Of a stretch of 64,000 nucleotides of DNA, positions 42,612-50,986 are shown piece after piece (positions within the stretch are counted from its first letter, which is position 1; each line of letters opens with the position of its first letter). The notes under the pieces are model-generated. The model saw nothing but the letters and a program-made list of their open reading frames with translations, did no database searches and was not told the origin of the DNA. The translations under genes and the position numbers were made by a program. The stretch comes from Deltaproteobacteria bacterium. GTDB taxonomy: Bacteria; Myxococcota_A; UBA9160; UBA4427. The stretch lies in contig JAJDAN010000072.1 in the NCBI GenBank assembly GCA_029261855.1, positions 1 through 64,000 of the forward strand, given 5' to 3'.

Positions 42612-42889
42612 TGGCACGAGTCCACGTGCGACTGCCGGGGGTGCTCGGGCAGGTGGTTGGCGGCCAGCGAAGGGTCGAGGTCGAGGGAGATTGCATCGGC
42701 GGGGCCCTGGCCGATCTGATCGCCCGCCATCCCGCTCTCGCCCATCACATCTACGAGGAAGGCGGCGCGCTTCGACGACACGTCCGGTGCTTCTGCAACG
42801 ACGAGTACGCGAGCGAGCGCGGCGGACTCGACGCTCCGCTCTCGGATGGCGACACGCTCACACTGCTGAATTCCGTCGCGGGCGGGTGA
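42611..42889 (+). CDS. MoaD/ThiS-like sulfur-carrier protein
   Basis: A 92-residue ubiquitin-fold protein. It ends in Ala-Gly-Gly (residues 90-92), the C-terminal diglycine that is adenylated and thiocarboxylated in MoaD, ThiS and related carriers. GALADLIARHPAL and LSDGDTLTLLNSVAGG are typical of the family. A Cys pair (CFC at 60-62) is a difference from standard MoaD. No moaE, moeB, thiF or thiG is in the window. It is joined to the BNR propeller gene by a one-base TGATG overlap. The last 139 bases lie opposite the tail of the convergent TPR gene. Confidence 0.87.
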   Translation: MARVHVRLPGVLGQVVGGQRRVEVEGDCIGGALADLIARHPALAHHIYEEGGALRRHVRCFCNDEYASERGGLDAPLSDGDTLTLLNSVAGG

Positions 42890-45120
42890 CCCGACTCGCG
42901 CGGGCCGCGCGAGTCGTCACGGTGAGAGAGCGGGGGAAGCGGCCGGAACCCCTCCAGGAACTCTGCCCAGGCCTCAGGGAACGGGGGCTGATCCCGCATG
43001 CTCCACATCTTCAGCTCGTAGCTGTACGGGCCGCGCATCGCGATCCAGATCCGGTAGCGGTACGCCTTGCCGCCCAGGATGCCACTGATGCCGATCTCCT
43101 GTCCCGGGATGCCAGCTACGGTCCTGTCGCGCTCTTCCTCCAAGCGAAACTCGCCGAGTCCGATGCGCATCGCTTCTCGCACCGCCGTCATCGCGTCCGC
43201 AGTCGTCTTCAGGTGTCCGGAGCCTCGAAGGGCGGTGACCGTCGTCATGACCCCATAGTTCGGATGCGCGAAGCCGACGACCCCGCCTGCCCGCCGGGCC
43301 TCTGGATCGAAGGCCTCCCAGGGCGGCGGCAGCTGATAGCTGAAGCCGAGGTCGGGGAATTCGTGACGCTCCGCGCGCTGGCGCGTCGCTGCCAGGCCGC
43401 CCAACGCGGTCGCATGGAGCGCAGACGCCCTCGCGGCGTAGCGCTTCGATTCAGCGGTTCGCTGCGTCTCGGCGAGAAGTCTGGCGTAGCCCTCGTATAG
43501 GGGAATCAAGTGCAGCGAATCGCGCCCGAGCGACTCTTCGCCGACGCGGATCGCGACTCGGTAGTGATCGCGGGCAGGGCCCAGCCTCCCGAGCCCGTGC
43601 TGGACCAGCGCTCGAAGATAGAGACCCCGCAGGTAGGTCGGCCCGCGCATGCGGTTGGGGACTTCGTCCAGTTGGACCGCTTCCTCGATCAAGGTCTCGG
43701 CTTCCTGCAAGCGGCCGCGCGCGATGCGGAAGGCGGCGAAGCGCACTCCGACGTCGCGAGCGGCCCGCGGGTCGGGACGCCCGCTCGTGCGCGCTAGAGC
43801 GACGGCGCGCCGGAAGGTGTCCTCGGCCTGGTCGTCGCGGTGCTGCTGAGCAGCGATCTCGGCGCCGAGCGCATAGTAGACGGCAATGCGCGAGTCGGTC
43901 AGGATCTTGAGTCGCTGCGCGATGCTCATCGCTCGCAGGAGATAGGCTTCAGCCTCGTAGCTCCGCCCGCTTTCTGCGGCCATCGTCGCGAGCAGCTCGA
44001 AGCGCCCCATGAGGTCGTCCGTCGCGACCGCGGGCTGCGCCTGGAGCGCCTCGAGTGAGGCTTCCGCCCACGTGTACGCCTGCTCCATTCGCCCGAGGAC
44101 GCGTGCGGCCTCTGCGAGCCTTCCGTAGATGACCATCAGGTTGCGGTCCGGTGCCCGACCGTTCGCCGCATACAGCGCGGCGGCCGATTGTCCGGCTTCG
44201 ATCGACTCGTCGGTTCGGTTGGCGAAGTACAGCAGCTCTGCCTTCATCGACAAGGTCATGCTGCGGCCGAAGAACTCGGCGCCGTAGGCCGCGAGACAAA
44301 CCTCGTCGACCTCTCCGACGATGGCGATCGCTTCCTCGGCATTGCCCTGGGCGTGGCGGACCTTCGCCTGGAGCAGGCCCGCGTCGAGGAGATCGAGGCG
44401 ACCCGAAGCGAGGGCATCACGCGACGCAGCGACCGCCTGTTCCGCGACGGCGGCGGCCTCGTCCAGGCGGCCTGCTCCGAGCAGCAGGTGTCCGCGAAGT
44501 ATCGATGCCTGGATCGCGATACTGCTGCTGTCCCCGAGTAGCTCGCCGGCGAGCGCCGCGGATTCGCGAGCGGCGAGCTCGGCGCCCACGCGGTTGGCGA
44601 TCAGGTTGAGCTGGCCGGCCAGCGCGAAAAGGAGATGGGCGACCAGGACCTGTTTCCGGCCGCCGGCGCCCTCGGCCTGCCGGCGCGCATCGTCGAGGAA
44701 GGAGACCGCCGCCGGAACCCGACGCTCGGCGTCGAATGCGGCGACGATGGCGCGCGCCAGGTCGGCTGTCTGCGCGACCCGCGGATCGCTCGGGTCGAGA
44801 AGAACCGCGTCGTCGATCAATCCGGTGAAGATCCGGGCGGCACGGTCTGCGTCCCCGGCCGAGGCTGCCTCCTCCGAGCGACACAGCTCGCCGTCGAGGT
44901 CACCCGGGTCTGCCAGGCAGGGATCGACGGGCGCCTGCCACCGGGGCGGCTCCGGGACAGACTCGGGCGGGACGGGCGGCGGTCCGTCGCCCGGGACCGA
45001 AGCGTGAGTGCAGGCAAGGCTCAACGCGACCAGCCCCGAGAAGATGCGGGCGCGATATCCGACGAAGGTCGCGCTGCTGACCTCGCTATCCAGGACCCGG
45101 GGCGTGGGCGTGCGCGGCAC
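42751..45120 (-). CDS. TPR-rich lipoprotein with an extended antisense tail
   Basis: A 789-residue exported protein. A hydrophobic stretch ending in LVALSLAC suggests a lipobox. Residues about 70-600 are TPR-like helical repeats (for example IQASILRGHLLLGAGRLDEAA). About 630-735 form a small alpha/beta domain (FPDLGFSYQLPPPWEAFDPE, GVMTTVTAL, YSYELKMWSMRD) of the PsbP/DcrB-like style. After the ordered end near 42915 the frame runs on for about 55 low-complexity residues to TAG at 42751, opposite the MoaD gene. That tail may be non-functional read-through. The GTG start at 45120 is 24 bases after the P450 stop, so the two form an operon. Confidence 0.78.
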   Translation of the reverse strand: MPRTPTPRVLDSEVSSATFVGYRARIFSGLVALSLACTHASVPGDGPPPVPPESVPEPPRWQAPVDPCLADPGDLDGELCRSEEAASAGDADRAARIFTGLIDDAVLLDPSDPRVAQTADLARAIVAAFDAERRVPAAVSFLDDARRQAEGAGGRKQVLVAHLLFALAGQLNLIANRVGAELAARESAALAGELLGDSSSIAIQASILRGHLLLGAGRLDEAAAVAEQAVAASRDALASGRLDLLDAGLLQAKVRHAQGNAEEAIAIVGEVDEVCLAAYGAEFFGRSMTLSMKAELLYFANRTDESIEAGQSAAALYAANGRAPDRNLMVIYGRLAEAARVLGRMEQAYTWAEASLEALQAQPAVATDDLMGRFELLATMAAESGRSYEAEAYLLRAMSIAQRLKILTDSRIAVYYALGAEIAAQQHRDDQAEDTFRRAVALARTSGRPDPRAARDVGVRFAAFRIARGRLQEAETLIEEAVQLDEVPNRMRGPTYLRGLYLRALVQHGLGRLGPARDHYRVAIRVGEESLGRDSLHLIPLYEGYARLLAETQRTAESKRYAARASALHATALGGLAATRQRAERHEFPDLGFSYQLPPPWEAFDPEARRAGGVVGFAHPNYGVMTTVTALRGSGHLKTTADAMTAVREAMRIGLGEFRLEEERDRTVAGIPGQEIGISGILGGKAYRYRIWIAMRGPYSYELKMWSMRDQPPFPEAWAEFLEGFRPLPPLSHRDDSRGPRESGHPPATEFSSVSVSPSESGASSPPRSLAYSSLQKHRTCRRSAPPSS

Positions 45121-45144
45121 CCCTCGAGTCTACAGCGACACGTC

Positions 45145-46410
45145 TCATTGTTCTCGGATCTTGTACCGCACGGGCAGGTGCTTCAGCCCCACGACGAAGC
45201 TGGCACGGATCCATTCCGGCTCGGCGGTGATCTCCCAGTGTTCGACCCGGCGGGCGAGCTGCTCGACGATGGCGCGCATGCTGCGGCGGGCGAAGTGCGT
45301 GCCCATGCAGAAGTGCTCGCCGTAGCCGAACGCAATGTGCCGGTTCGGGTGGCGATCGATGTCGAAGCGGTAGGGGTCGTCGAAGACCTTTTCGTCGCGA
45401 TTCGCCGAGCCGTAGAACATCACGACCGCGTCGCCTTCCCGGATCTTCTGACCGTTCACCTCGGTGTCCGCGGCAGCCGTTCGTTTCATGTAGTTCACCG
45501 GCGACGACCAGCGGATCATCTCCTCCACGGCGTCCGGTGCCCTGGAGAGGTCCTGCTGCACCTTGGCGAACTCGGCCGGGTTTCGGATCAGCTGCGAGAA
45601 GCCGCCTGCAAGTGAGTTCTTCGTGGTGTCGTGTCCGGCGCTGAAGACGATGAGGTAGTAGCCGAGGGTTTCCATCGGGCCCATCGGCTCGCCGTTGATC
45701 TGCGCGTTGGCAATGACGCTCGCGAGATCGTCGGTCGGATTCTGGCGTCGGTCCGCGATGATGGGAAGGAAGAGCTCGACGAACTCCTGGCCCAGCTTCG
45801 CGAAGTCCTCGGGGTCGGTCTTCCCGCCACCGAGCTCGGTGTCGTCCGGTGCGAAGAGCCGATTCGAGAGCTCGAGGATCTGGTCTTCCTTTTCCTCGGG
45901 CACGCCGATGGCCTTGGCGAGCACGCGCAGCGGGTGTCGGACGGCGATCCCCATGGCCAGGTCCGTCTCGCCTTCGCCGCCGTTCTCTCGGGCCTTTTCG
46001 GCAAGGTCGTCGACGACCGCCTTCGCGCTCTTGTCGATCACTCCCTGCATCTGCTGCAGCGAGCGCGGCGTGAGGAACGGGCTGGCCACCTTGCGAAGGT
46101 CGCGGTGTACCGGAGGGTCGGTGTTGATGACTACGCGCATCGCCCCGATCCCGTCTTCGCGGTCGATGTCGCGATCCGTCGGTAGCAGCGTAATGCCCGG
46201 CTCGCTGAGGAAGAGCTCGGGGGTCTTCGAGATGTACTTGATGTCGTCCTGGCGCGTCACCGCCCAGAAGGGTTCGATGTCGTCGACTTCGCACCAGTGG
46301 ATCGGGGACTCCGCGCGCAAGCGGTCCCAGACGGCGTAGGGCGGTCCGTTCTCTCCGTAGTAGTCGGGGTGGATGAGCTCGTAGCCGTTGGTGATTCCAG
46401 GGATCGACAT
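45145..46410 (-). CDS. cytochrome P450
   Basis: A 421-residue soluble bacterial P450 that would hydroxylate a lipid, terpene or steroid-like substrate using an external ferredoxin system. Landmarks are complete: the I-helix AGHDTT at 258-263, the K-helix ExxR in EEMIR at 296-300, and the heme loop FGYGEHFCMG at 361-370 with Cys368 as iron ligand. The general look is close to the steroid/terpene-type CYP125/CYP142/CYP107-like group, but I cannot fix the family. The ATG at 46410 follows AAGGA. No ferredoxin or ferredoxin reductase gene is adjacent. It is followed on the same strand by the TPR lipoprotein gene. Confidence 0.95.
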   Translation of the reverse strand: MSIPGITNGYELIHPDYYGENGPPYAVWDRLRAESPIHWCEVDDIEPFWAVTRQDDIKYISKTPELFLSEPGITLLPTDRDIDREDGIGAMRVVINTDPPVHRDLRKVASPFLTPRSLQQMQGVIDKSAKAVVDDLAEKARENGGEGETDLAMGIAVRHPLRVLAKAIGVPEEKEDQILELSNRLFAPDDTELGGGKTDPEDFAKLGQEFVELFLPIIADRRQNPTDDLASVIANAQINGEPMGPMETLGYYLIVFSAGHDTTKNSLAGGFSQLIRNPAEFAKVQQDLSRAPDAVEEMIRWSSPVNYMKRTAAADTEVNGQKIREGDAVVMFYGSANRDEKVFDDPYRFDIDRHPNRHIAFGYGEHFCMGTHFARRSMRAIVEQLARRVEHWEITAEPEWIRASFVVGLKHLPVRYKIREQ

Positions 46411-46610
46411 CGGTGGGTTCCTTCATCAGGCAGACGCGGCAATGCGCAGCTCGTGGACATGCGGCCACGGAGGGCGGCGGTTCAAGATATCGCGTCGCGG
46501 TCGCTCGCGCGCTCTCGCAGAGGATGCGCGCATCGAACAGGGGGAGGCTGCGGCGCATTGCCCCGCGGCTGACCCAGCAGTCGACACACGGGCGCTAGCA
46601 TCTGCTCTTC

Positions 46611-47684
46611 GTGAAGAGGGCGCGCACTCATACGTTGCAGTTGGCGGCTCTCGCCGGGGCCGTCCTCCTGGTAGCCGTCTCCGCCGCGTCGTCTCCGGGG
46701 GTCGACGCATCGGTTCTGGGTCCGGCTCCCCGCGACGAAGACGGCCGCTTCACGAATCGGGCCGGCCCCCTCGGCCACGGCGGCCTCTCGGTCCGATTCC
46801 CCTTCTTCCTACGGCGCATCGCCGGTAGCTTCGGCGAGCGGCCGGGGGCGCCGGCCGTCGAGCAGAACGACGGCGTCTTCCTGCGGGAGAACGCTCTCCA
46901 CAGCACGCCGACCGTGACCTGGATCGGTCATGCCACCCTGCTCGTGCAGATGGACCACGTCAGCTTCCTGACGGACCCGACCTGGTCCGACACCGCAAGC
47001 CCGGTTTCTTTCGCGGGGCCGCAGCGCTTCGTGCCGCCCGGAGTCGCGATCGACGACCTGCCGATCATCGATTTCGTCGTGGTCTCGCACAACCACTACG
47101 ACCACCTCGACACGGGCACTCTCGCCGCACTCGCTGAAAGGGACTCGCGAACCCGCTTCTTCGTTCCCCTCGGCAACGGCGACCTGCTGCGAGACGAAGG
47201 TGTCGAGAACGTCGTCGAACTCGACTGGGGTGAGTCGCGCGACTTCCGGGACGTGCGCGTCACCTGCCTGCCGAGTCAGCACTGGAGCAAGCGAGGGGTC
47301 GGTGACGACAACGAAGCGTTGTGGTCTTCGTGGGCCGTAGTGGGGAAGCAGCGGCGCTTCTACTTCGCGGGCGACACGGGCTACTTCGGCGGCTTCGCGC
47401 GCATCGGCCGGGTCTTCGGCGGCTTCGACCTGGCGGCCGTCCCCATCGGGGCCTATGAGCCGAAGGCGATGATGCAGTTCTCACACATGAACCCGGAAGA
47501 AGCCGTGCGCGCCGCACGAGACGTGCGAGCGGACCGCGCCCTGGCCATGCACTTCGGCACCTTCGATCTGTCGGACGAGCCCCTCGACGAGCCTCCGCGG
47601 CGCTTCCGCGAAGCGGCGGAATCCCAGGAGTTCGGCGCGGACGCGGCGTGGGTGCTCCGCATCGGAGAGACCCGGGCGTTCTGA
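46611..47684 (+). CDS. exported metallo-beta-lactamase-fold hydrolase (NAPE-PLD/UlaG-like)
   Basis: A 357-residue metallo-hydrolase. A hydrophobic N-terminus (residues 8-27) is a signal peptide or anchor. The zinc motif HNHYDH is at 160-165, with QHW in LPSQHWSKRG, a FAGDTGY segment carrying the bridging Asp, and a late AMHFGTF histidine. The N-terminal arrangement TWIGHATLLVQMD and the order of motifs match N-acylphosphatidylethanolamine phospholipase D-like and UlaG-like enzymes, so phospholipid or acyl-ethanolamine substrates are plausible. The start is GTG at 46611. It diverges from the P450 gene across about 200 bases. Confidence 0.9.
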   Translation: MKRARTHTLQLAALAGAVLLVAVSAASSPGVDASVLGPAPRDEDGRFTNRAGPLGHGGLSVRFPFFLRRIAGSFGERPGAPAVEQNDGVFLRENALHSTPTVTWIGHATLLVQMDHVSFLTDPTWSDTASPVSFAGPQRFVPPGVAIDDLPIIDFVVVSHNHYDHLDTGTLAALAERDSRTRFFVPLGNGDLLRDEGVENVVELDWGESRDFRDVRVTCLPSQHWSKRGVGDDNEALWSSWAVVGKQRRFYFAGDTGYFGGFARIGRVFGGFDLAAVPIGAYEPKAMMQFSHMNPEEAVRAARDVRADRALAMHFGTFDLSDEPLDEPPRRFREAAESQEFGADAAWVLRIGETRAF

Positions 47685-47843
47685 GCGAGGCCGTCATGCG
47701 TCCGAATCCGACGTCTGGTGAAACCCCCAGATGGGGGATGAACGGATGGCGAGTGACCTGAGGCTGTGTCAGACCGCGCCTTGTTGCGTCTCGGTCGAAC
47801 TGGAAAGAGCCTACCGTCTGTTGTGTCATTAGGCGATTAGGTC

Positions 47844-47872
47844 TTGACCTGGCGTGGCCATCAGCACACGAT
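47844..47872 (+). promoter_or_regulatory. possible sigma70-type promoter before the collar cluster
   Basis: TTGACC at 47844-47849 is followed after 17 bases by CACGAT at 47867-47872. The -35 matches well and the -10 matches at three positions. It lies in the 217-base gap before the first gene of the cluster, 29 bases ahead of its ATG. Confidence 0.3.
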
Positions 47873-47901
47873 GGCCTTGTTTCCTTGGGAAGGGTCTGAC
47901 G

Positions 47902-48276
47902 ATGGGCCAGGTCGAAACGACCACCCGCGAAGCCACGTCGAGTTCGCGCTCGACACCGCGGCGAGACACCGAGTTCGGCGTCTTCGAGTCCCTCGTCGGC
48001 GAGCGCTTTCGGGTGCACTGGGGACCCGCGGTCGACGAGGCGATGAACCTCGTGCTGGTGGAGGCCGCGTTGGCTCCGGATGCGTTCCAGCCTGGATCGT
48101 CAGCTGCTGGCCGACGAAGCCAGTGCTTCTCCCTCCTCTTTCTTGGCGACGTTTCGCGACGTCTCGAGCAGCGGCTCTATCGCGTCGTGCACGAGCGCGT
48201 CGGAGACGTGGCGCTCTTCCTGGTCCCCGTCGGCATGGACGCGGACGGCATGTATTACGAATCGATCTTCAACTGA
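47902..48276 (+). CDS. DUF6916-like protein
   Basis: A 124-residue cytoplasmic-looking protein. After a Ser/Thr/Arg-rich start it has the DUF6916-type order: FESLVGERFRVHW, a NLVLVEA strand, a FSLLFLG strand, RLYRVVHERVGDVALFLVPVG, and DGMYYESIFN at the end. This small family is common next to tail-collar proteins but has no established function that I know. The ATG at 47902 was preferred over one 16 codons upstream because the family domain starts soon after. It opens a row of seven genes on one strand, with short gaps and mostly good Shine-Dalgarno sites. Confidence 0.75.
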   Translation: MGQVETTTREATSSSRSTPRRDTEFGVFESLVGERFRVHWGPAVDEAMNLVLVEAALAPDAFQPGSSAAGRRSQCFSLLFLGDVSRRLEQRLYRVVHERVGDVALFLVPVGMDADGMYYESIFN

Positions 48277-48300
48277 GACTGCTGGCGCCGGAGATCCTCC

Positions 48301-49149
48301 ATGACAACGCTCTCGTTCCGACTCTTCGTATTGCTGGCTGCACTGGTCCTGGTCGCTCCCGCAGCAGGCGCCACCATGCTGCTCTACTCCACGGACGATC
48401 CGGTCGTACTGCAGTTCGCGTCCCAGAACGGAGCCATCCGGGAAGCCAACCAGGGCACCTGGGGACCCGTTGGCAATCTGGGCACCGGCTTCGCCGAGCC
48501 GAGCACACGCGTCGACGTCGGGACCTCGAGCCCCTTCGGCACGCCCAGCAGCCTCAATTCCTTCTTCTCCTTCGACCTGAGCGGCTTGAACGCCGCTCTC
48601 CTTCTTTCCGGGGAGACGATCGTTTCGGCGACGTTCGAGATCGCGGGTGAGTACTCGGTGAACCAGTTCGGCAACAACGGCTTCGAGGCGCTGGAGACCT
48701 TCGGGATCTTCGACGTAGCGACCGATCCGTCCCTGCTGAACGAGAACATCGGCGAGAACGACGCGATCTTCGCGGATCTGGGTGGCGGCACCGGTTACGG
48801 CACCACGGACCTCGCGGGGCTGGACGGCAACGCACCCGCGCCGGCACCCGGGACGGGCTTCTCGATCGATCTCAATGCGAGCGGTCTGCTCGACCTCGGC
48901 GCCTTCGCGAACGGGTCGAATGCGACGCCCTACTTCTCGATCGGACTGTCATTGATCTCGGCGGATCTCGCGGGTGGAGACGAGCTGTTGGCATTCAGCG
49001 CCCTCGGCGGCGGCGGCACGCCGCGAGGACAGCTCCACATCGAGACGGTGCCCGAACCCACTACAGGGCTGCTGCTGGCGATGGCGGTCTTCTGCGGCGT
49101 CGGTGCGACGTCCGGGAGACAGCGCTCGTCTCTCGCGGGAAAGGAGTAG
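48301..49149 (+). CDS. PEP-CTERM exported protein
   Basis: A 282-residue exported protein with a signal peptide at 1-23 (LFVLLAALVLVAPAAGA). The body is beta-rich, with Asn/Gly/Ser-rich strands (FFSFDLSGLN, VSATFEIAGEYSVN). The C-terminus reads VPEPTTGLLLAMAVFCGVGA then Arg-Gln-Arg, a PEP-CTERM signal: PEP motif, hydrophobic helix and basic tail. An exosortase would cleave it, but none is in the window. It starts with ATG 24 bases after the DUF6916-like gene and ends eight bases before the first collar gene. The body family is not one I recognise. Confidence 0.82.
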   Translation: MTTLSFRLFVLLAALVLVAPAAGATMLLYSTDDPVVLQFASQNGAIREANQGTWGPVGNLGTGFAEPSTRVDVGTSSPFGTPSSLNSFFSFDLSGLNAALLLSGETIVSATFEIAGEYSVNQFGNNGFEALETFGIFDVATDPSLLNENIGENDAIFADLGGGTGYGTTDLAGLDGNAPAPAPGTGFSIDLNASGLLDLGAFANGSNATPYFSIGLSLISADLAGGDELLAFSALGGGGTPRGQLHIETVPEPTTGLLLAMAVFCGVGATSGRQRSSLAGKE

Positions 49150-49156
49150 CGAAGGC

Positions 49157-49735
49157 ATGGAAGGAACCATCGGATTCGTGATCCCGTGGGCGCCGAACTT
49201 CGCGCCTCGCAATTGGCTCTTCTGCGACGGGCAGCTGCTCTCGATCTCGCAGAACACCGCGCTCTTCGCGATCCTCGGCACGACCTATGGTGGGGACGGG
49301 CGCACGACCTTCGGGATCCCGGACCTGCGCGGTCGCATCGCCATCGGCGACCACGGCTCTACAGGCCCGGGCTTGACGCCCATTCGCCTCGGCGAGCAGG
49401 GCGGTGTCGAGACGGTGGTCTTGTCCGAGGACCAGATGCCGGCGCACGGTCACAGCGGCAATGCGGACGTGTTGCTCGAGGCCGCCAACGCCCAGGCGGA
49501 CTTCGCGGTGCCGGGCCCGACGCTGACCGTGGCACGTCCGAACTTTGCGTTCGGCGATGTGAGCGCCTACTCGGGAGACAGCCCCGACACGACACTCGAC
49601 GGCGCGGGCATGGTGACGGACGGCCCGGTGACGGTGGAGCCGAGCGGCGGCGCCGGGGCTCACGACAACGTGCAGCCGTACCTGGCGCTCAACTACATCA
49701 TCTGCGTTCAGGGCATCTTCCCGTCACGGAACTGA
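49157..49735 (+). CDS. tail-collar (microcystin-dependent protein-like) protein 1
   Basis: A 192-residue protein of the phage tail collar type (Collar domain) also known from MdpB/MrpB-like bacterial proteins. The N-terminal collar core is complete: IPWAPNFAPRNWLFCDGQ, ISQNTALFAILGTTYGGD, then TTFGIPDLRGRIAIG. A middle segment with PAHGHSGNA follows, and the end, HDNVQPYLALNYIICVQGI, is the family closing motif ending in FPSRN. There is no signal peptide or membrane segment. The ATG follows AGGAGTAGCGAAGG. It is the first of three paralogues; the proteins differ most in the middle, so they may form hetero-oligomers. Function unknown. Confidence 0.88.
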   Translation: MEGTIGFVIPWAPNFAPRNWLFCDGQLLSISQNTALFAILGTTYGGDGRTTFGIPDLRGRIAIGDHGSTGPGLTPIRLGEQGGVETVVLSEDQMPAHGHSGNADVLLEAANAQADFAVPGPTLTVARPNFAFGDVSAYSGDSPDTTLDGAGMVTDGPVTVEPSGGAGAHDNVQPYLALNYIICVQGIFPSRN

Positions 49736-49759
49736 ACGACACCGAAGGAGGCGAGGGTC

Positions 49760-50350
49760 ATGGGCATCACCGCGAACCCGGCCATTGGAAGCATCGCGCT
49801 CTTCGCTGGCAACTTCGCCCCGCGCGGTTGGGCGTTCTGCTCAGGACAGCTGCTTCTGATCTCGCAGAACGACGCGCTCTTCTCGCTGATCGGCGCGATC
49901 TATGGCGGCGATGCCCGCACGACCTTCGCGCTTCCCGACCTGCGCGGACGGGTGCCCGTCGGCGAGGGAAACGGCCCCGGCTTGCCGAGCGTGGGTCTCG
50001 GCGAGCGCGGCGGACTCGAAGACGTGACGCTCGTCGCGAACGAGCTTGGGCCGCACACACACAGCGGGACTGGAGACTTCGATGTTCCGCTCGACGCCAC
50101 CAGCGCGAACGGCAACCAGGCTGCACCCGGGCCGGCGAACGTCCTCGCCGCGGGCTTTGCGGTGGGCGCGTCCAGCGCGGTGAACGTCTATCACGCGGCG
50201 GAGAATCCGGTCCCGGTCTCGCTGGCGGCCGGGCAGCTCGCAGTCACCGCGCAGAGCACCGGGGGTGGGCAGTCCCATGAGAACCGGCAGCCCTACCTCG
50301 GGCTCAACTACGTGATCGCACTGGTGGGCATCTACCCGTCCCGCAACTAG
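49760..50350 (+). CDS. tail-collar protein 2
   Basis: A 196-residue paralogue of the neighbouring collar proteins. The core is SIALFAGNFAPRGWAFCSGQ, LISQNDALFSLIGAIYGGD, TTFALPDLRGRVPVG, then GPHTHSGTG and an ending of ENRQPYLGLNYVIALVG with YPSRN. It lacks the closing cysteine found in the other two (NYVIAL instead of NYIIC). A very good Shine-Dalgarno, AGGAGG, precedes the ATG, and it starts 24 bases after collar 1. Typical N-terminus MGITANPAIGSI differs from the MEGT of the other two, which suggests a distinct position in any complex. Confidence 0.88.
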   Translation: MGITANPAIGSIALFAGNFAPRGWAFCSGQLLLISQNDALFSLIGAIYGGDARTTFALPDLRGRVPVGEGNGPGLPSVGLGERGGLEDVTLVANELGPHTHSGTGDFDVPLDATSANGNQAAPGPANVLAAGFAVGASSAVNVYHAAENPVPVSLAAGQLAVTAQSTGGGQSHENRQPYLGLNYVIALVGIYPSRN

Positions 50351-50386
50351 CGAAGCAGTCAACCCCGGAAGCGCGCGGAGGTCGAA

Positions 50387-50956
50387 ATGGAAGGAACTCT
50401 CGGTGAGGTCATCCCCTGGGCGCCCACTTTCGCGCCGCGCAGCTGGGCGTTCTGCCAGGGGCAGATCCTGTCCATCAACAGCAACCAGGCGCTCTTCTCG
50501 CTGCTCGGCACTACCTACGGCGGCGACGGGCGTACCACATTCGCACTGCCGGACCTGCGCGGGCGCGTCGCCATGGGCGAAGGGGACGGACCGGCGACGT
50601 CGAATCGCACCCTGGGTTCACGGGGCGGTCAGGACCAGGTCGCGTTGGCGGTGTCCCAGGTCCCGTCCCATGTCCACACGGCGACGGCGTCAGGAACGCC
50701 GGTCATCCCGGCGGTGAGCGATCCGGGCACGACCCACCTGCCTGCGGCTGGGCTGTCGCTGGCGGCAGGCGACTTCCTCGCGAACCCCGTCGAGCTCTAC
50801 AGCGACGGCGCCGCCGACACCACGCTGGGCGGATTGATGGGCGGCGCGGCCACGCTGGCCAACGCGGGCGGCGGCGTCCCACACGAGAACCGCGACCCCT
50901 ATCTGGGCCTCAACTACATCATCTGCGTCGCCGGGCTCTTCCCGTCGCGCAACTGA
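50387..50956 (+). CDS. tail-collar protein 3
   Basis: A 189-residue third paralogue, closest to collar 1. MEGTLGEVIPWAPTFAPRSW, AFCQGQILSINSNQALFSLLG, TTYGGDGRTTFALPDLRGRV, then PSHVHTATAS and the ending ENRDPYLGLNYIICVAG with FPSRN. GGAGG precedes the ATG by eight bases. Three collar genes in a row, each with its own strong ribosome site, point to similar amounts of three subunits. No phage tape-measure, tube, baseplate or lysis gene is nearby, so I treat these as chromosomal bacterial genes, not prophage parts. Confidence 0.88.
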   Translation: MEGTLGEVIPWAPTFAPRSWAFCQGQILSINSNQALFSLLGTTYGGDGRTTFALPDLRGRVAMGEGDGPATSNRTLGSRGGQDQVALAVSQVPSHVHTATASGTPVIPAVSDPGTTHLPAAGLSLAAGDFLANPVELYSDGAADTTLGGLMGGAATLANAGGGVPHENRDPYLGLNYIICVAGLFPSRN

Positions 50957-50986
50957 TCCGAAACGAGAGTCAACCGGAGAGCCGTC

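Noticed and set aside
49157-50956. Prophage tail region
   Set aside because: Three collar-domain genes alone do not make a prophage; there is no tail tube, tape-measure, baseplate, portal, integrase or lysis gene around them.
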